From: Candidatus Gemmiger excrementavium
GTDB taxonomy: Bacteria; Bacillota; Clostridia; Oscillospirales; Ruminococcaceae
Assembly (NCBI GenBank): GCA_019116485.1
Contig: DXBO01000009.1
Location: 1-37,616, forward strand
Direction of reading: 5' to 3'
Length of the DNA: 37,616 nucleotides
Below the pieces are notes generated by a model. The model saw only the letters and a list, made by a program, of their open reading frames with translations. It was not told the DNA's origin and ran no database searches. This document shows positions 30,837-37,616 of this stretch, piece by piece (the first letter of the stretch is position 1; each line of letters opens with the position of its first letter). A program made the translations under genes and the position numbers.

Positions 30837-32204
30837 TCAGTTTTTCAGCGCCTGCATGGGGGCAGGGATGCGCCCGCCCCGGTGGATCATTACAGCGGGG
30901 CTGTATTTGCTGATGGGCATGATGGGGGCGTGGCCCAGCAGACCGCCGAAGTCCAGCACGTCGCCGGCCTGGTGGCCGATGGCGGGGATCACGCGGACCG
31001 CCGTGGTTTTGCTGTTCACCATGCCGATGGCCGCTTCGTCGGCGATCAGCGCACTGATGACCTCGGCACTGGTATCACCGGGGATGACCACCATGTCGAT
31101 GCCCACCGAGCAGACAGCGGTCATGGCTTCCAGTTTTTCCAGCGTCAGGCTGCCGCACTCAGCGGCTTGGATCATGCCGTCGTCCTCCGACACCGGGATG
31201 AAGGCGCCGGACAGACCGCCTACATGGTTGGAGGCCATGACACCACCCTTTTTCACGGCGTCGTTGAGCAGGGCCAGGCAGGCGGTGGTGCCGCAGCAGC
31301 CGCAGCTTTCCAGGCCCATCTCCTCCAGGATGTTGGCCACGCTGTCGCCGATGGCCGGGGTAGGCGCCAGGGACAGGTCGATGATACCCGCGGGCACACC
31401 CAGCCGTTCACTGGCCAGGTTGGCCACCAGCTGGCCCAGCCGGGTGATCTTGAACGCCGTGCGTTTGACCAGTTCGGCTACCTCGTCCATGGGGGCATCC
31501 TTGGGCAGTTTGGCCAGGGCGGCGCGTACCGCACCGGGGCCGGAGACACCCACATGAATCTCACAGTCCGGTTCGCCGGGGCCGTGGAACGCGCCCGCCA
31601 TAAAGGGGTTGTCCTCCGGCGCGTTGCAGAATACCACCAACTTGGCGTCGCCCATGCACATGTTGTCTTTGGTCAGTTCGGCGGTCTCGCGCACCACCTG
31701 GCCCATCAGCTTGACGGCGTCCATATTGATGCCGGACTTGGTGGAACCTACGTTGACGCTGGAACAGACGATGTCGGTTTCGGCCAGTGCCCGGGGAATG
31801 GCTTGGATGAGCCGCTTGTCCCCGGCAGAAAAACCTTTGTGTACCAGCGCGCCGAAACCGCCGATGAAGTTGACCCCCACGGCTTTGGCGGCACGGTCCA
31901 GCGCCTTGGCGTAGGCCACGGGGTCGGCGTCGGGGGCGGCGCCCAGCAGCATGGCGATGGGGGTCACGCTGATGCGCTTGTTGACGATGGGCACACCGTA
32001 TTCGGCGCTGATACCGTCCACCACCGGCACCAGGTTGCCGGCCAGCCGCACGATTTTGTTATAAATCTTCTCACAGGCCTTGTCACCGTCCGGGTCGATG
32101 CAGTCCAGCAGGCTGATGCCCATGGTAACGGTACGCACGTCCAGATTTTCGGCGGTGAGCATCTCGATGGTTTCCAGGATGTCGCCGCTGTTCAAAATTC
32201 TCAT
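30837..32204 (-). CDS. PFL family protein (DUF711/UPF0210)
   Basis: A 455-residue member of the DUF711 family, whose fold is related to pyruvate formate-lyase but which lacks the radical glycine function. Recognisable blocks are [50 protein letters not shown] and [20 protein letters not shown], plus a Cys-Gly-Cys-Cys segment ([17 protein letters not shown]). Its reaction is not known. It is nearly always downstream of a small ACT-domain gene, as here (18-base gap), so the ACT protein likely regulates or binds it. GGGAGGAG precedes the ATG. Confidence 0.92.
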   Translation of the reverse strand: MRILNSGDILETIEMLTAENLDVRTVTMGISLLDCIDPDGDKACEKIYNKIVRLAGNLVPVVDGISAEYGVPIVNKRISVTPIAMLLGAAPDADPVAYAKALDRAAKAVGVNFIGGFGALVHKGFSAGDKRLIQAIPRALAETDIVCSSVNVGSTKSGINMDAVKLMGQVVRETAELTKDNMCMGDAKLVVFCNAPEDNPFMAGAFHGPGEPDCEIHVGVSGPGAVRAALAKLPKDAPMDEVAELVKRTAFKITRLGQLVANLASERLGVPAGIIDLSLAPTPAIGDSVANILEEMGLESCGCCGTTACLALLNDAVKKGGVMASNHVGGLSGAFIPVSEDDGMIQAAECGSLTLEKLEAMTAVCSVGIDMVVIPGDTSAEVISALIADEAAIGMVNSKTTAVRVIPAIGHQAGDVLDFGGLLGHAPIMPISKYSPAVMIHRGGRIPAPMQALKN

Positions 32205-32222
32205 GGCTCGCAGCTCCTCCCG

Positions 32223-32492
32223 TCAGATGGTGTGCATGGCATCAAAGACTTCCTGACGGGTCATGGTGACCTGCATCTTCATCTCGTCGCCCAGGGCGGT
32301 GAAGCGGTCACGCACGGCGGCAGAGTCCACAGTGCATTGGTTCAGGCTGACCAGCATAATCATGCAGAACATTTCCTGCATGATGGACTGGGAGATGTCC
32401 TCGATGTTGATGTTCAGCTCGGCGCAAACGGCGCTGACTTTGGCCACGACGCCCACGGTGTCGCGCCCGATGACGGTAATGACGGCTTTCAT
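32223..32492 (-). CDS. ACT-domain protein (UPF0237)
   Basis: An 89-residue single ACT domain starting MKAVITVIGRDTVGVVAKVS and containing NINIEDISQSIM, the form of UPF0237/GcvR-like small proteins. ACT domains bind amino acids or related ligands. It precedes the PFL/DUF711 gene by 18 bases in what is a widely conserved pair. A promoter stands about 35 bases upstream. Confidence 0.93.
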   Translation of the reverse strand: MKAVITVIGRDTVGVVAKVSAVCAELNINIEDISQSIMQEMFCMIMLVSLNQCTVDSAAVRDRFTALGDEMKMQVTMTRQEVFDAMHTI

Positions 32493-32524
32493 AACAATAC
32501 CAACCCCTTCTATGGAATGTCTGT

Positions 32525-32553
32525 ATTATAGCAGAATTTGCCGGTCTGCGCAA
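32525..32553 (-). promoter_or_regulatory. Promoter of the ACT-PFL operon
   Basis: On the minus strand TTGCGC (32548-32553), a 17-base spacer and TATAAT (32525-32530), directly after the degV terminator. Confidence 0.68.
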
Positions 32554-32564
32554 CCAAACCCACC

Positions 32565-32602
32565 ACAAAACCGGGCGAAGGGGAGAACCCTTCGCCCGGT
32601 TG
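32565..32602 (-). terminator. Terminator after degV
   Basis: AACCGGGCGAAGGG and CCCTTCGCCCGGTT form a perfect 14-bp stem with a 5-base loop; on the minus strand TTTTG follows. Confidence 0.88.
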
Positions 32603-32613
32603 AAACAGGTCTG

Positions 32614-33516
32614 TTACGGCAGTTCGGGGGCGTAGTCCTCCAGTCGGCGGGGGCTGCCCTCAAAAGCAATGGCGATGGCGTCGGGGCCGGTGTTGGCACT
32701 GACCACGCCGCCCAGCTGGAAGAAAGTCACCGGCGCATGCCCGAATGCCTTCTTGCACAGCTTGGCCAATTCATCCCGCTTGGCGGTGCTGGAAGAATAG
32801 CCGATCATGTAGGGTACATCCCGCATGTTTTCCACACGGCCCTGTACCCACTTTACCATGGCGGGGGGCACGGCGGCATCACCGCGCACTTTGGCCTCCA
32901 CCTTGGAGATACCATCGTTCAGGCTGATGATGGGCCGGATGCCCAGCAGGTCGCCGACCACGGCAGCCGCGGCGCTGACGCGGCCGGATTTTTTCATCTG
33001 CTTCAGGCTGTAGGCAGCCAGGCAAATTTCCACACAGTCCAGCTTGCGCATCATCTCATCCACGCAGGTGCCCAGCTCACCGCCGTTGCGTACCTTGCGG
33101 GCACACTCGCACAGATACCAGCCAAACGGCATGGAATAGGTATGGCTGTCCAGCACACGGATGCGCAGCGAATGACCGGGACGTTCCTCAGCCAGCATCT
33201 CCACAGCTTTCAGGGCATTGTTGTAGGTGCTGGACCCGCCGCTGTTGATGGACAGGTGCACCAGGTCGGTGTAGCCCTCATCCACATAACGGCCGTAGAT
33301 TTCGCACCACTGCAGCTGGGTGATGGCGGCGGTGGTGGGTACACCCTGGGCGTCGCGCATCATCTGGTAGAACTGTTCATTGGTGAAATCCTTGCGCTCC
33401 ATGTATTCCACGCCGTCCAGGTTGATAGGGAATCCCACCACCTCGATGCCGTACTTGTCGGCCAGCTCCTGGGGAATATCGGAAGAAGAATCTGTAATAA
33501 ATCCGATCTTGCTCAT
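32614..33516 (-). CDS. DegV family fatty-acid-binding protein
   Basis: DegV/FakB-type proteins bind a fatty acid that FakA phosphorylates for membrane lipid synthesis. The 300-residue protein has the N-terminal IGFITDSSSDIP, the conserved VPTTAAITQLQW, LSINSGGSSTYNNA, VLDSHTYSMPFG and KKSGRVSAAAAVVGDLLGIR. The start overlaps the trmL stop by 4 bases. Several DegV paralogues are common in Firmicutes, so the exact ligand is uncertain. No fakA gene is nearby. Confidence 0.92.
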   Translation of the reverse strand: MSKIGFITDSSSDIPQELADKYGIEVVGFPINLDGVEYMERKDFTNEQFYQMMRDAQGVPTTAAITQLQWCEIYGRYVDEGYTDLVHLSINSGGSSTYNNALKAVEMLAEERPGHSLRIRVLDSHTYSMPFGWYLCECARKVRNGGELGTCVDEMMRKLDCVEICLAAYSLKQMKKSGRVSAAAAVVGDLLGIRPIISLNDGISKVEAKVRGDAAVPPAMVKWVQGRVENMRDVPYMIGYSSSTAKRDELAKLCKKAFGHAPVTFFQLGGVVSANTGPDAIAIAFEGSPRRLEDYAPELP

Positions 33517-34022
33517 TGTACATCCTCACTCCATGTGTAACGGGTCAACTGCCCATGGGTCTCCAGCCCGGCAAAATCCCATTGCCGCAGCGCTTCGTAT
33601 ACACCCACAGCCACCGCGTTGGACAGGTTCAGGCAGCGCTCTCCGCGGCGCATGGGCATACGCACGCAGTCAGCTTCGTGGGCGGCCAGCAGATCTTCCG
33701 GCAGGCCGGCGTCCTCCCGGCCAAATACCAGGTAGGCACCGTCCGGGTACTGTACATCCACATGGCGGCGAGGCCCCTTGGAGGTGAAGTAAAAAAACGG
33801 TCCGGCATTCCTGGCAAAAAAGTCTGCAAGGTCTTTATAATATGTTATATCAAGCTGGTGCCAATAGTCAAGACCGGCACGTTTTAATTTTTTGTCGTCG
33901 ATGGTAAAACCCATGGGCCCCACCATGTGCAGCCGGGCACCGGTTACAGCGCAGGTGCGTGCTACGTTGCCGGAATTCTGCGGAATCTGGGGCTCCACCA
34001 GTACAATGTTCAAAGTCGGCAT
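33513..34022 (-). CDS. trmL: tRNA (cytidine(34)-2'-O)-methyltransferase TrmL
   Basis: A SPOUT methyltransferase that 2'-O-methylates the wobble base of tRNA-Leu(CAA) and tRNA-Leu(UAA). The 169-residue protein starts with LNIVLVEPQIPQNSGNVART and has LVFGREDAGLPEDLL and the knot segment LNLSNAVAVGVYEALRQ. Its likely substrate tRNA-Leu(CAA) is also in this window, though far away. It lies between the pyridoxamine kinase gene (27-base gap) and degV (4-base overlap). Confidence 0.93.
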   Translation of the reverse strand: MPTLNIVLVEPQIPQNSGNVARTCAVTGARLHMVGPMGFTIDDKKLKRAGLDYWHQLDITYYKDLADFFARNAGPFFYFTSKGPRRHVDVQYPDGAYLVFGREDAGLPEDLLAAHEADCVRMPMRRGERCLNLSNAVAVGVYEALRQWDFAGLETHGQLTRYTWSEDVQ

Positions 34023-34049
34023 GGTTCCACTTCCTGTATATTCCTTTTC

Positions 34050-34880
34050 TTACGGGGTCATCAGCCGGGGCAGGGTGGGCTCCAGCCACACGCCCAACCG
34101 TTCATCGGCGCCTTCCGGTGTGGCGCGGATGCAGTCTGCCACAAAGGCGGCGGCCGCCTGCACGGCAGCCTGGGGCACATTTCCCTGCAGGATGCGTCCC
34201 ACCAGCACGGCGCCGAAGATGTCCCCGGTGCCGTGGTACATCCGGGGAATCAGGGGCGTTTTTACAAAATAGCCCTGACCGCCCCGGGCAGCGCCTACGC
34301 AGCCGATGCTTCGGCTGTCGGCCGGGCCCATCACGCCGGTGACTACTATCTGAGGGGCGATGCGGGTCAGACGGGCAGCTTGCTCGGCGGCTTGTTCGGC
34401 ACTGCCTACCCCGGGCAGCGCGTCGCCCAACAGCAGGGCGGCTTCGGTCACATTGGGGGTGATAAGGTCGGCCTTGCTGCACAGGTTGTACATGGCGGGC
34501 ACCATCTCGGCACCCAGGCCTTTGTACAGGCGGCCACCGTCGCCCAGCACAGGGTCCACCACTTTCAACGCCCCGGGCCACAGGGTGAAAGCCTGTTCCA
34601 CCAGCTTGGCCTGGGCGGGATCGGACAGATAACCGGAGTAGATGCAGTCGAACCGCAGCCCCAGCCGCTGGTAGTGGGCCAGCGCGGCGGGGCCGTACCC
34701 GGGATTGGAGAGTTTGGCCGGGGTACCCAGCCCTCCAGTGTGGGAGGACAGCACCGCTGTGGGCAGTGCTACGGCCTGTACCCCCAGGCAGGAGAGGACC
34801 GGGACAATGACCGACAGGGCGGCCCGGCCAAATCCGGGCAGGTCGTGAATGGCTAATACGGTTTTGGGTGCGTTGGACAT
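34050..34880 (-). CDS. pdxY: Pyridoxamine/pyridoxal kinase
   Basis: A 276-residue ribokinase-type kinase that phosphorylates B6 vitamers. It has AIHDLPGFGRAALSVIVPVL near the N-terminus, ALPTAVLSSHTGG, VVDPVLGDGGRLYKG, LITPNVTEAALLLG and the anion-hole motif GTGDIFGAVLVG near residue 218. The family includes PdxY and pyridoxamine kinases of clostridia; I cannot choose between B6 vitamers from sequence, so the symbol is by similarity. It heads the operon with trmL and degV. A possible -10 TAGAAT lies about 55 bases upstream on the minus strand, with no good -35. Confidence 0.87.
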   Translation of the reverse strand: MSNAPKTVLAIHDLPGFGRAALSVIVPVLSCLGVQAVALPTAVLSSHTGGLGTPAKLSNPGYGPAALAHYQRLGLRFDCIYSGYLSDPAQAKLVEQAFTLWPGALKVVDPVLGDGGRLYKGLGAEMVPAMYNLCSKADLITPNVTEAALLLGDALPGVGSAEQAAEQAARLTRIAPQIVVTGVMGPADSRSIGCVGAARGGQGYFVKTPLIPRMYHGTGDIFGAVLVGRILQGNVPQAAVQAAAAFVADCIRATPEGADERLGVWLEPTLPRLMTP

Positions 34881-35079
34881 AGGATCAGGTTCCTTTTGTT
34901 ATGGTGTTGGGCGGTATTTCCTAACGATTCTACCACAAACCGACCTACAAAAAAAGGCACTTTGGGGCGAAAGAAAACTTTTCTGCGGTTTTTTTTCGGC
35001 GTATTTCGTATATTCCTGCCCGTTGGTGGCAAGCTAAGGGCGTACCTCAATCCAAAAGGAAAAAAGGAGCGTGGCATCT

Positions 35080-35253
35080 ATGAATCTTTCTACCATGGCA
35101 ACGGCGGCGGTCGGTATGGCGGTGGGGGCTGCTGTGGTCGGTCTGGCTACTCAGGACCAGCGCCAGATGCGCAAAACAGTGCACAAATTGGCCAAAGGGG
35201 CCGAAAAGACCCTCGATGATCTGGACAAGACAATGCGCCAGATGCACTGGTAA
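35080..35253 (+). CDS. Small membrane-anchored protein, 57 residues
   Basis: A short ORF starting at ATG 35080 with AAAAGGAG ten bases upstream; the track's GTG at 35071 is one base from that site and cannot be used. One helix rich in Ala/Gly/Val (MATAAVGMAVGAAVVGLATQ) is followed by a charged amphipathic tail (KTVHKLAKGAEKTLDDLDKTM). I recognise no named family, though small proteins of this plan are common in clostridia. The upstream 200 bases are AT-rich with no firm promoter. A strong terminator follows. Confidence 0.72.
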   Translation: MNLSTMATAAVGMAVGAAVVGLATQDQRQMRKTVHKLAKGAEKTLDDLDKTMRQMHW

Positions 35254-35255
35254 GG

Positions 35256-35298
35256 CAAAAGGCTCCCGGCGAAAACGCCGGGAGCCTGAGCTTTTATA
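35256..35298. terminator. Bidirectional terminator, small gene / serA
   Basis: AGGCTCCCGGCG and CGCCGGGAGCCT form a perfect 12-bp stem with an AAAA loop (35260-35287), with TTTT tracts in both directions, between convergent genes. Confidence 0.92.
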
Positions 35299-36459
35299 TC
35301 ACAGGATGCGCACACGGATGGCGGCTTCGATACCGCTCAACTGAGAGGCCAGGGCCTCGTTCACATCGCCGGTCACGTCCAGCAGGGTGTAGGCTACGTC
35401 CTTTTTGCTTTTGTTGACCATGTTTTCGATGTTCAGGTGGGCGGCAGTCAGAATGCCGGTGATGGCCGAAATGGCGCCCGGCGTATTCTTGTGGATCATG
35501 CAGATGCGCCGCCCGCCTACGCGGGGCTGGCTCACATCGGGCAGGTTGACGCTGTGGGTGATATTGCCGTTTTTCAGGTAGTCGCTCAGCTCGGCGGCGG
35601 CCATCACAGCGCAGTTGGTCTCGCTCTCAGGGGTGCTGGCACCCAGGTGAGGGGTGCACTCCACTCCTTTGACACCCAGCAGTTCCTCGGTGGGGAAGTC
35701 GCAGAAGTAGTGGGCAACCTTGCCGCTGTCCAGCGCATCCAGCAGGGCGGCATTGTCTACCAGCTCGCCCCGGGCAAAGTTCAGCACCCGCACGCCGTCC
35801 TTGCACATGGCCAGGGTCTGGGCGTTGATGGTGTGGCGTGTAGTGGGCAGGTAGGGGACATGGATGGTCAGGTAATCGCAGCGGGGCAGCATGTCACCCA
35901 GGCTGACGCAGTGCTGTACGCTGCGGGACAGGCTCCAGGCGGCATCGATGGAGATGTAGGGGTCGTAGCCCAGCACCTCCATACCCAGAGAGACGGCGGC
36001 ATTGGCCACACGGGCGCCGATGGCTCCCAGACCGATGACGCCCAGCGTCTTGCCCCGGAGTTCGGGGCCCACAAACTGCTTTTTGCCTTTTTCCACGTCC
36101 TTGGCAATGGTGTCCCGCCCTTTCAGGCTCTGGGCCCATTGCACGGCGCTGACAATGTTGCGGCTGCCTGCCACCATCGTGCCGATGACCAGTTCCGCCA
36201 CGGCGTTGGCATTGGCGCCCGGCGTGTTGAACACCACGATGCCGGCGGCGGTGCATTCCTCAATGGGGATGTTGTTGGTGCCGGCGCCGGCCCGGGCGAT
36301 GGCCAGCAGGCTTTCGGGCAGCGGTGCGCCGTGCATGTCGGCACTGCGCACCAGAATGCCCTGGGGGGCAGCGGCTTCGTTGTCGATCTCAAACTGGCTG
36401 GCGGGCAGTTTGGCCAGACCCACCGGCGAAATGGCATTCAGTGTCTTGATGGTATACAT
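35299..36459 (-). CDS. serA: D-3-phosphoglycerate dehydrogenase
   Basis: SerA oxidises 3-phosphoglycerate to 3-phosphohydroxypyruvate, the first step of serine synthesis. The 386-residue protein has the short clostridial form. The NAD motif is GVIGLGAIGARVA (about 138-150). The catalytic residues lie in NFARGELVD (Arg) and TPHLGAST (His). A C-terminal ACT domain (about 315-386, ICMIHKNTPGAISAITGIL) probably gives serine feedback. GAGGGA precedes ATG 36459. It follows serC by 21 bases and both end at a shared terminator. Confidence 0.95.
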   Translation of the reverse strand: MYTIKTLNAISPVGLAKLPASQFEIDNEAAAPQGILVRSADMHGAPLPESLLAIARAGAGTNNIPIEECTAAGIVVFNTPGANANAVAELVIGTMVAGSRNIVSAVQWAQSLKGRDTIAKDVEKGKKQFVGPELRGKTLGVIGLGAIGARVANAAVSLGMEVLGYDPYISIDAAWSLSRSVQHCVSLGDMLPRCDYLTIHVPYLPTTRHTINAQTLAMCKDGVRVLNFARGELVDNAALLDALDSGKVAHYFCDFPTEELLGVKGVECTPHLGASTPESETNCAVMAAAELSDYLKNGNITHSVNLPDVSQPRVGGRRICMIHKNTPGAISAITGILTAAHLNIENMVNKSKKDVAYTLLDVTGDVNEALASQLSGIEAAIRVRIL

Positions 36460-36480
36460 AATGATCGTCCCTCTTCCGCG

Positions 36481-37578
36481 TTATTGATGTTCCCGGCGGA
36501 ATTTTTCCATAAAGTCCACCAGTTTGTCCACACCCTCGGCGGGCATGGCGTTGTAGATGGAAGCGCGCATACCGCCCACCAGGCGGTGCCCCTTCAGGTT
36601 GACGAAACCGGCCTCGGCGGCAGCGGCGCAGAACGCCTTGTCGGTGTCGGCGTCGGGGCTGGTAAAGGTCACGTTCATCAGGCTGCGGTATTCTTTTTGT
36701 ACAGGGTTGTGGTAGAAATCCTGGCTGTCCAGATAATCGTACAGCACTTTGGCTTTGGCTTCGTTACGTTTCTTCATTTCCGCCAGGCCGCCCACTTCCT
36801 GCTCCAGGTAGCTCATCACCAGCCCGGTCATATAGATGCACCAGCAGGGCGGGGTGTTGTACATGCTGTCGGCGTTCAGCAGCGTGGTGTAGTTCATCAT
36901 GGTGGGAATCTGTTCAGGGGTGATGCCCTTGGCACTCTTGCCCAGCAGGTCCTCCCGCACGATGGCAACCGCCATACCGGCGGGGGCGATGTTTTTCTGT
37001 ACGCCGAAGTAGATGGCACCGTACTTGCTCACGTCGATGGGTTCGGAGCAGATCATGGAACTCATATCGGCCACCAGGGGAATGCCCTCCACCTGGGGAA
37101 CCTCCACAAACTTGGTTCCGAAGATGGTGTTGTTCTGGCAGATGTGGATATAGCTGGCATTGGGATCGTAGTCGATGGCCTTCACATCGGGGATATAGGT
37201 GAAGTTTTTGTCCTTGCTGCTGGCGGCGATGCGGGCCTTGCCGAATTTGGCGGCCTCCTCGGCAGCCTTTTTGCTGAAGTTGCCGGTCACCAGGTAATCG
37301 GCTGTGCCGGTGGTCATGAAATTCAGCGGCACCATGGCGAACTGCTGGGTGGCGCCGCCCTGGAAAAAGCCAATTTTATAATTGTCGGGGATGTTGAGTA
37401 CCCGGCGCATAGAGGCTTCGGTGTTCTGGATGATTTCGTCGAACCACTTGCTGCGGTGGCTCATTTCCATTACGCTCATACCGGAACCATGGTAGTCCAG
37501 CAGTTCTGCCTGAGCGGTTTTCAGAACAGCCTCCGGCAGCATGGAAGGGCCGGCGCTGAAATTGTAAACTCGTGCCAT
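36481..37578 (-). CDS. serC: Phosphoserine aminotransferase
   Basis: SerC transaminates 3-phosphohydroxypyruvate to phosphoserine with glutamate and PLP. The 365-residue protein starts ARVYNFSAGPSMLPEAVL and has FFQGGATQQFAMVPLN, the PLP lysine in YFGVQKNIAPAGMAV, and the late block KGHRLVGGMRASIYNAMP. The start is ATG 37578, eight bases after GGAGGAA; the track start 37602 is upstream of that site. serB is not in the window. Its promoter is probably beyond the right edge. Confidence 0.96.
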   Translation of the reverse strand: MARVYNFSAGPSMLPEAVLKTAQAELLDYHGSGMSVMEMSHRSKWFDEIIQNTEASMRRVLNIPDNYKIGFFQGGATQQFAMVPLNFMTTGTADYLVTGNFSKKAAEEAAKFGKARIAASSKDKNFTYIPDVKAIDYDPNASYIHICQNNTIFGTKFVEVPQVEGIPLVADMSSMICSEPIDVSKYGAIYFGVQKNIAPAGMAVAIVREDLLGKSAKGITPEQIPTMMNYTTLLNADSMYNTPPCWCIYMTGLVMSYLEQEVGGLAEMKKRNEAKAKVLYDYLDSQDFYHNPVQKEYRSLMNVTFTSPDADTDKAFCAAAAEAGFVNLKGHRLVGGMRASIYNAMPAEGVDKLVDFMEKFRREHQ

Positions 37579-37616
37579 AGTACATTCCTCCGTCCTATCC
37601 AAACCCGCCGGTGTCC

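Noticed and set aside
30642-32531. 629-residue + strand ORF opposite the PFL gene
   Set aside because: It is antisense to the PFL/ACT genes, starts inside the CMD gene and crosses a bidirectional terminator.
34881-35079. Structured RNA in the AT-rich gap before the small membrane gene
   Set aside because: Only a short AGAAAA/TTTTCT dyad and A/T runs are seen; no known RNA motif or convincing long stem.
1-37616. CRISPR array or defence system
   Set aside because: No regularly spaced direct repeats and no cas, restriction-modification or toxin-antitoxin genes were seen.

Overview
The window is a GC-rich, densely packed chromosomal stretch of a Gram-positive gut anaerobe. The best guess is the Faecalibacterium / Gemmiger / Subdoligranulum side of the Oscillospiraceae. 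Reasons: a preQ1-III riboswitch in front of queT (a class I know from Faecalibacterium-like genomes), a T-box leader, clostridial families (DegV, PFL/DUF711, CmpB, DUF3783, DUF378), strong AGGAGG-type ribosome sites, and high-GC shadow ORFs opposite nearly every gene. This placement is inference; no rRNA gene is present.

Left third, all + strand (400-12918): queH (epoxyqueuosine reductase), a D-2-hydroxyacid dehydrogenase and a CmpB-type membrane protein. After a promoter comes a cytosolic ParB-like/BMP-domain protein, overlapped by a variant metallophosphoesterase, then gpsA, a Cof-type HAD phosphatase and an FtsW/SpoVE-type SEDS protein. A new promoter starts an unknown multi-span membrane protein and an LCP (LytR-CpsA-Psr) protein. 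The LCP protein has a long C-terminal half that looks like a degenerate erythromycin-esterase-type domain.

Middle (12929-20739): a T-box leader, probably tRNA-Trp responsive, controls a trpXYZ-like ABC importer (lipoprotein, permease, ATPase), with a terminator-like attenuator after the first gene. A bidirectional terminator separates this from minus-strand apbE, a DUF3783 gene and secA. The secA promoter sits inside the terminator-like hairpin of the upstream minus-strand operon.

That operon (20737-23065, minus) is queT, a HAD phosphatase and an EamA transporter. It starts from a good promoter and is led by a preQ1-III riboswitch that masks the queT ribosome site. With queH at the left end, two steps of queuosine salvage/synthesis are in the window. 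Divergent from it is tRNA-Leu(CAA) with its own promoter and terminator, followed by a gene-poor, repeat-bearing patch (23275-24860). This patch holds a 159-bp MITE-like element with perfect 25-bp inverted ends, a frameshifted membrane-anchored protein gene, a small DUF378 gene whose ribosome site lies in a terminator-shaped hairpin, and a second piece resembling the repeat end.

Right third: rodA (minus), then tsaE, tsaB, rpiB and upp (+). A Crp/Fnr regulator is divergent from a 4Fe-4S protein, with a perfect 18-bp palindrome between them. A two-domain carboxymuconolactone-decarboxylase-like gene is driven by a MerR-type promoter with a 19-bp spacer. The minus strand then carries an ACT-domain gene with a PFL/DUF711 gene, a pyridoxamine kinase-trmL-degV operon, and serC-serA. 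A 57-residue membrane-anchored peptide is encoded on + just before serA.

Most genes are conserved housekeeping families. The more unusual content is regulatory: the preQ1-III element, the T-box with an ambiguous specifier, three promoters whose -35 lies in a hairpin loop, two start codons placed at the end of a terminator U-tract, the MerR-type promoter, and the fusion proteins.
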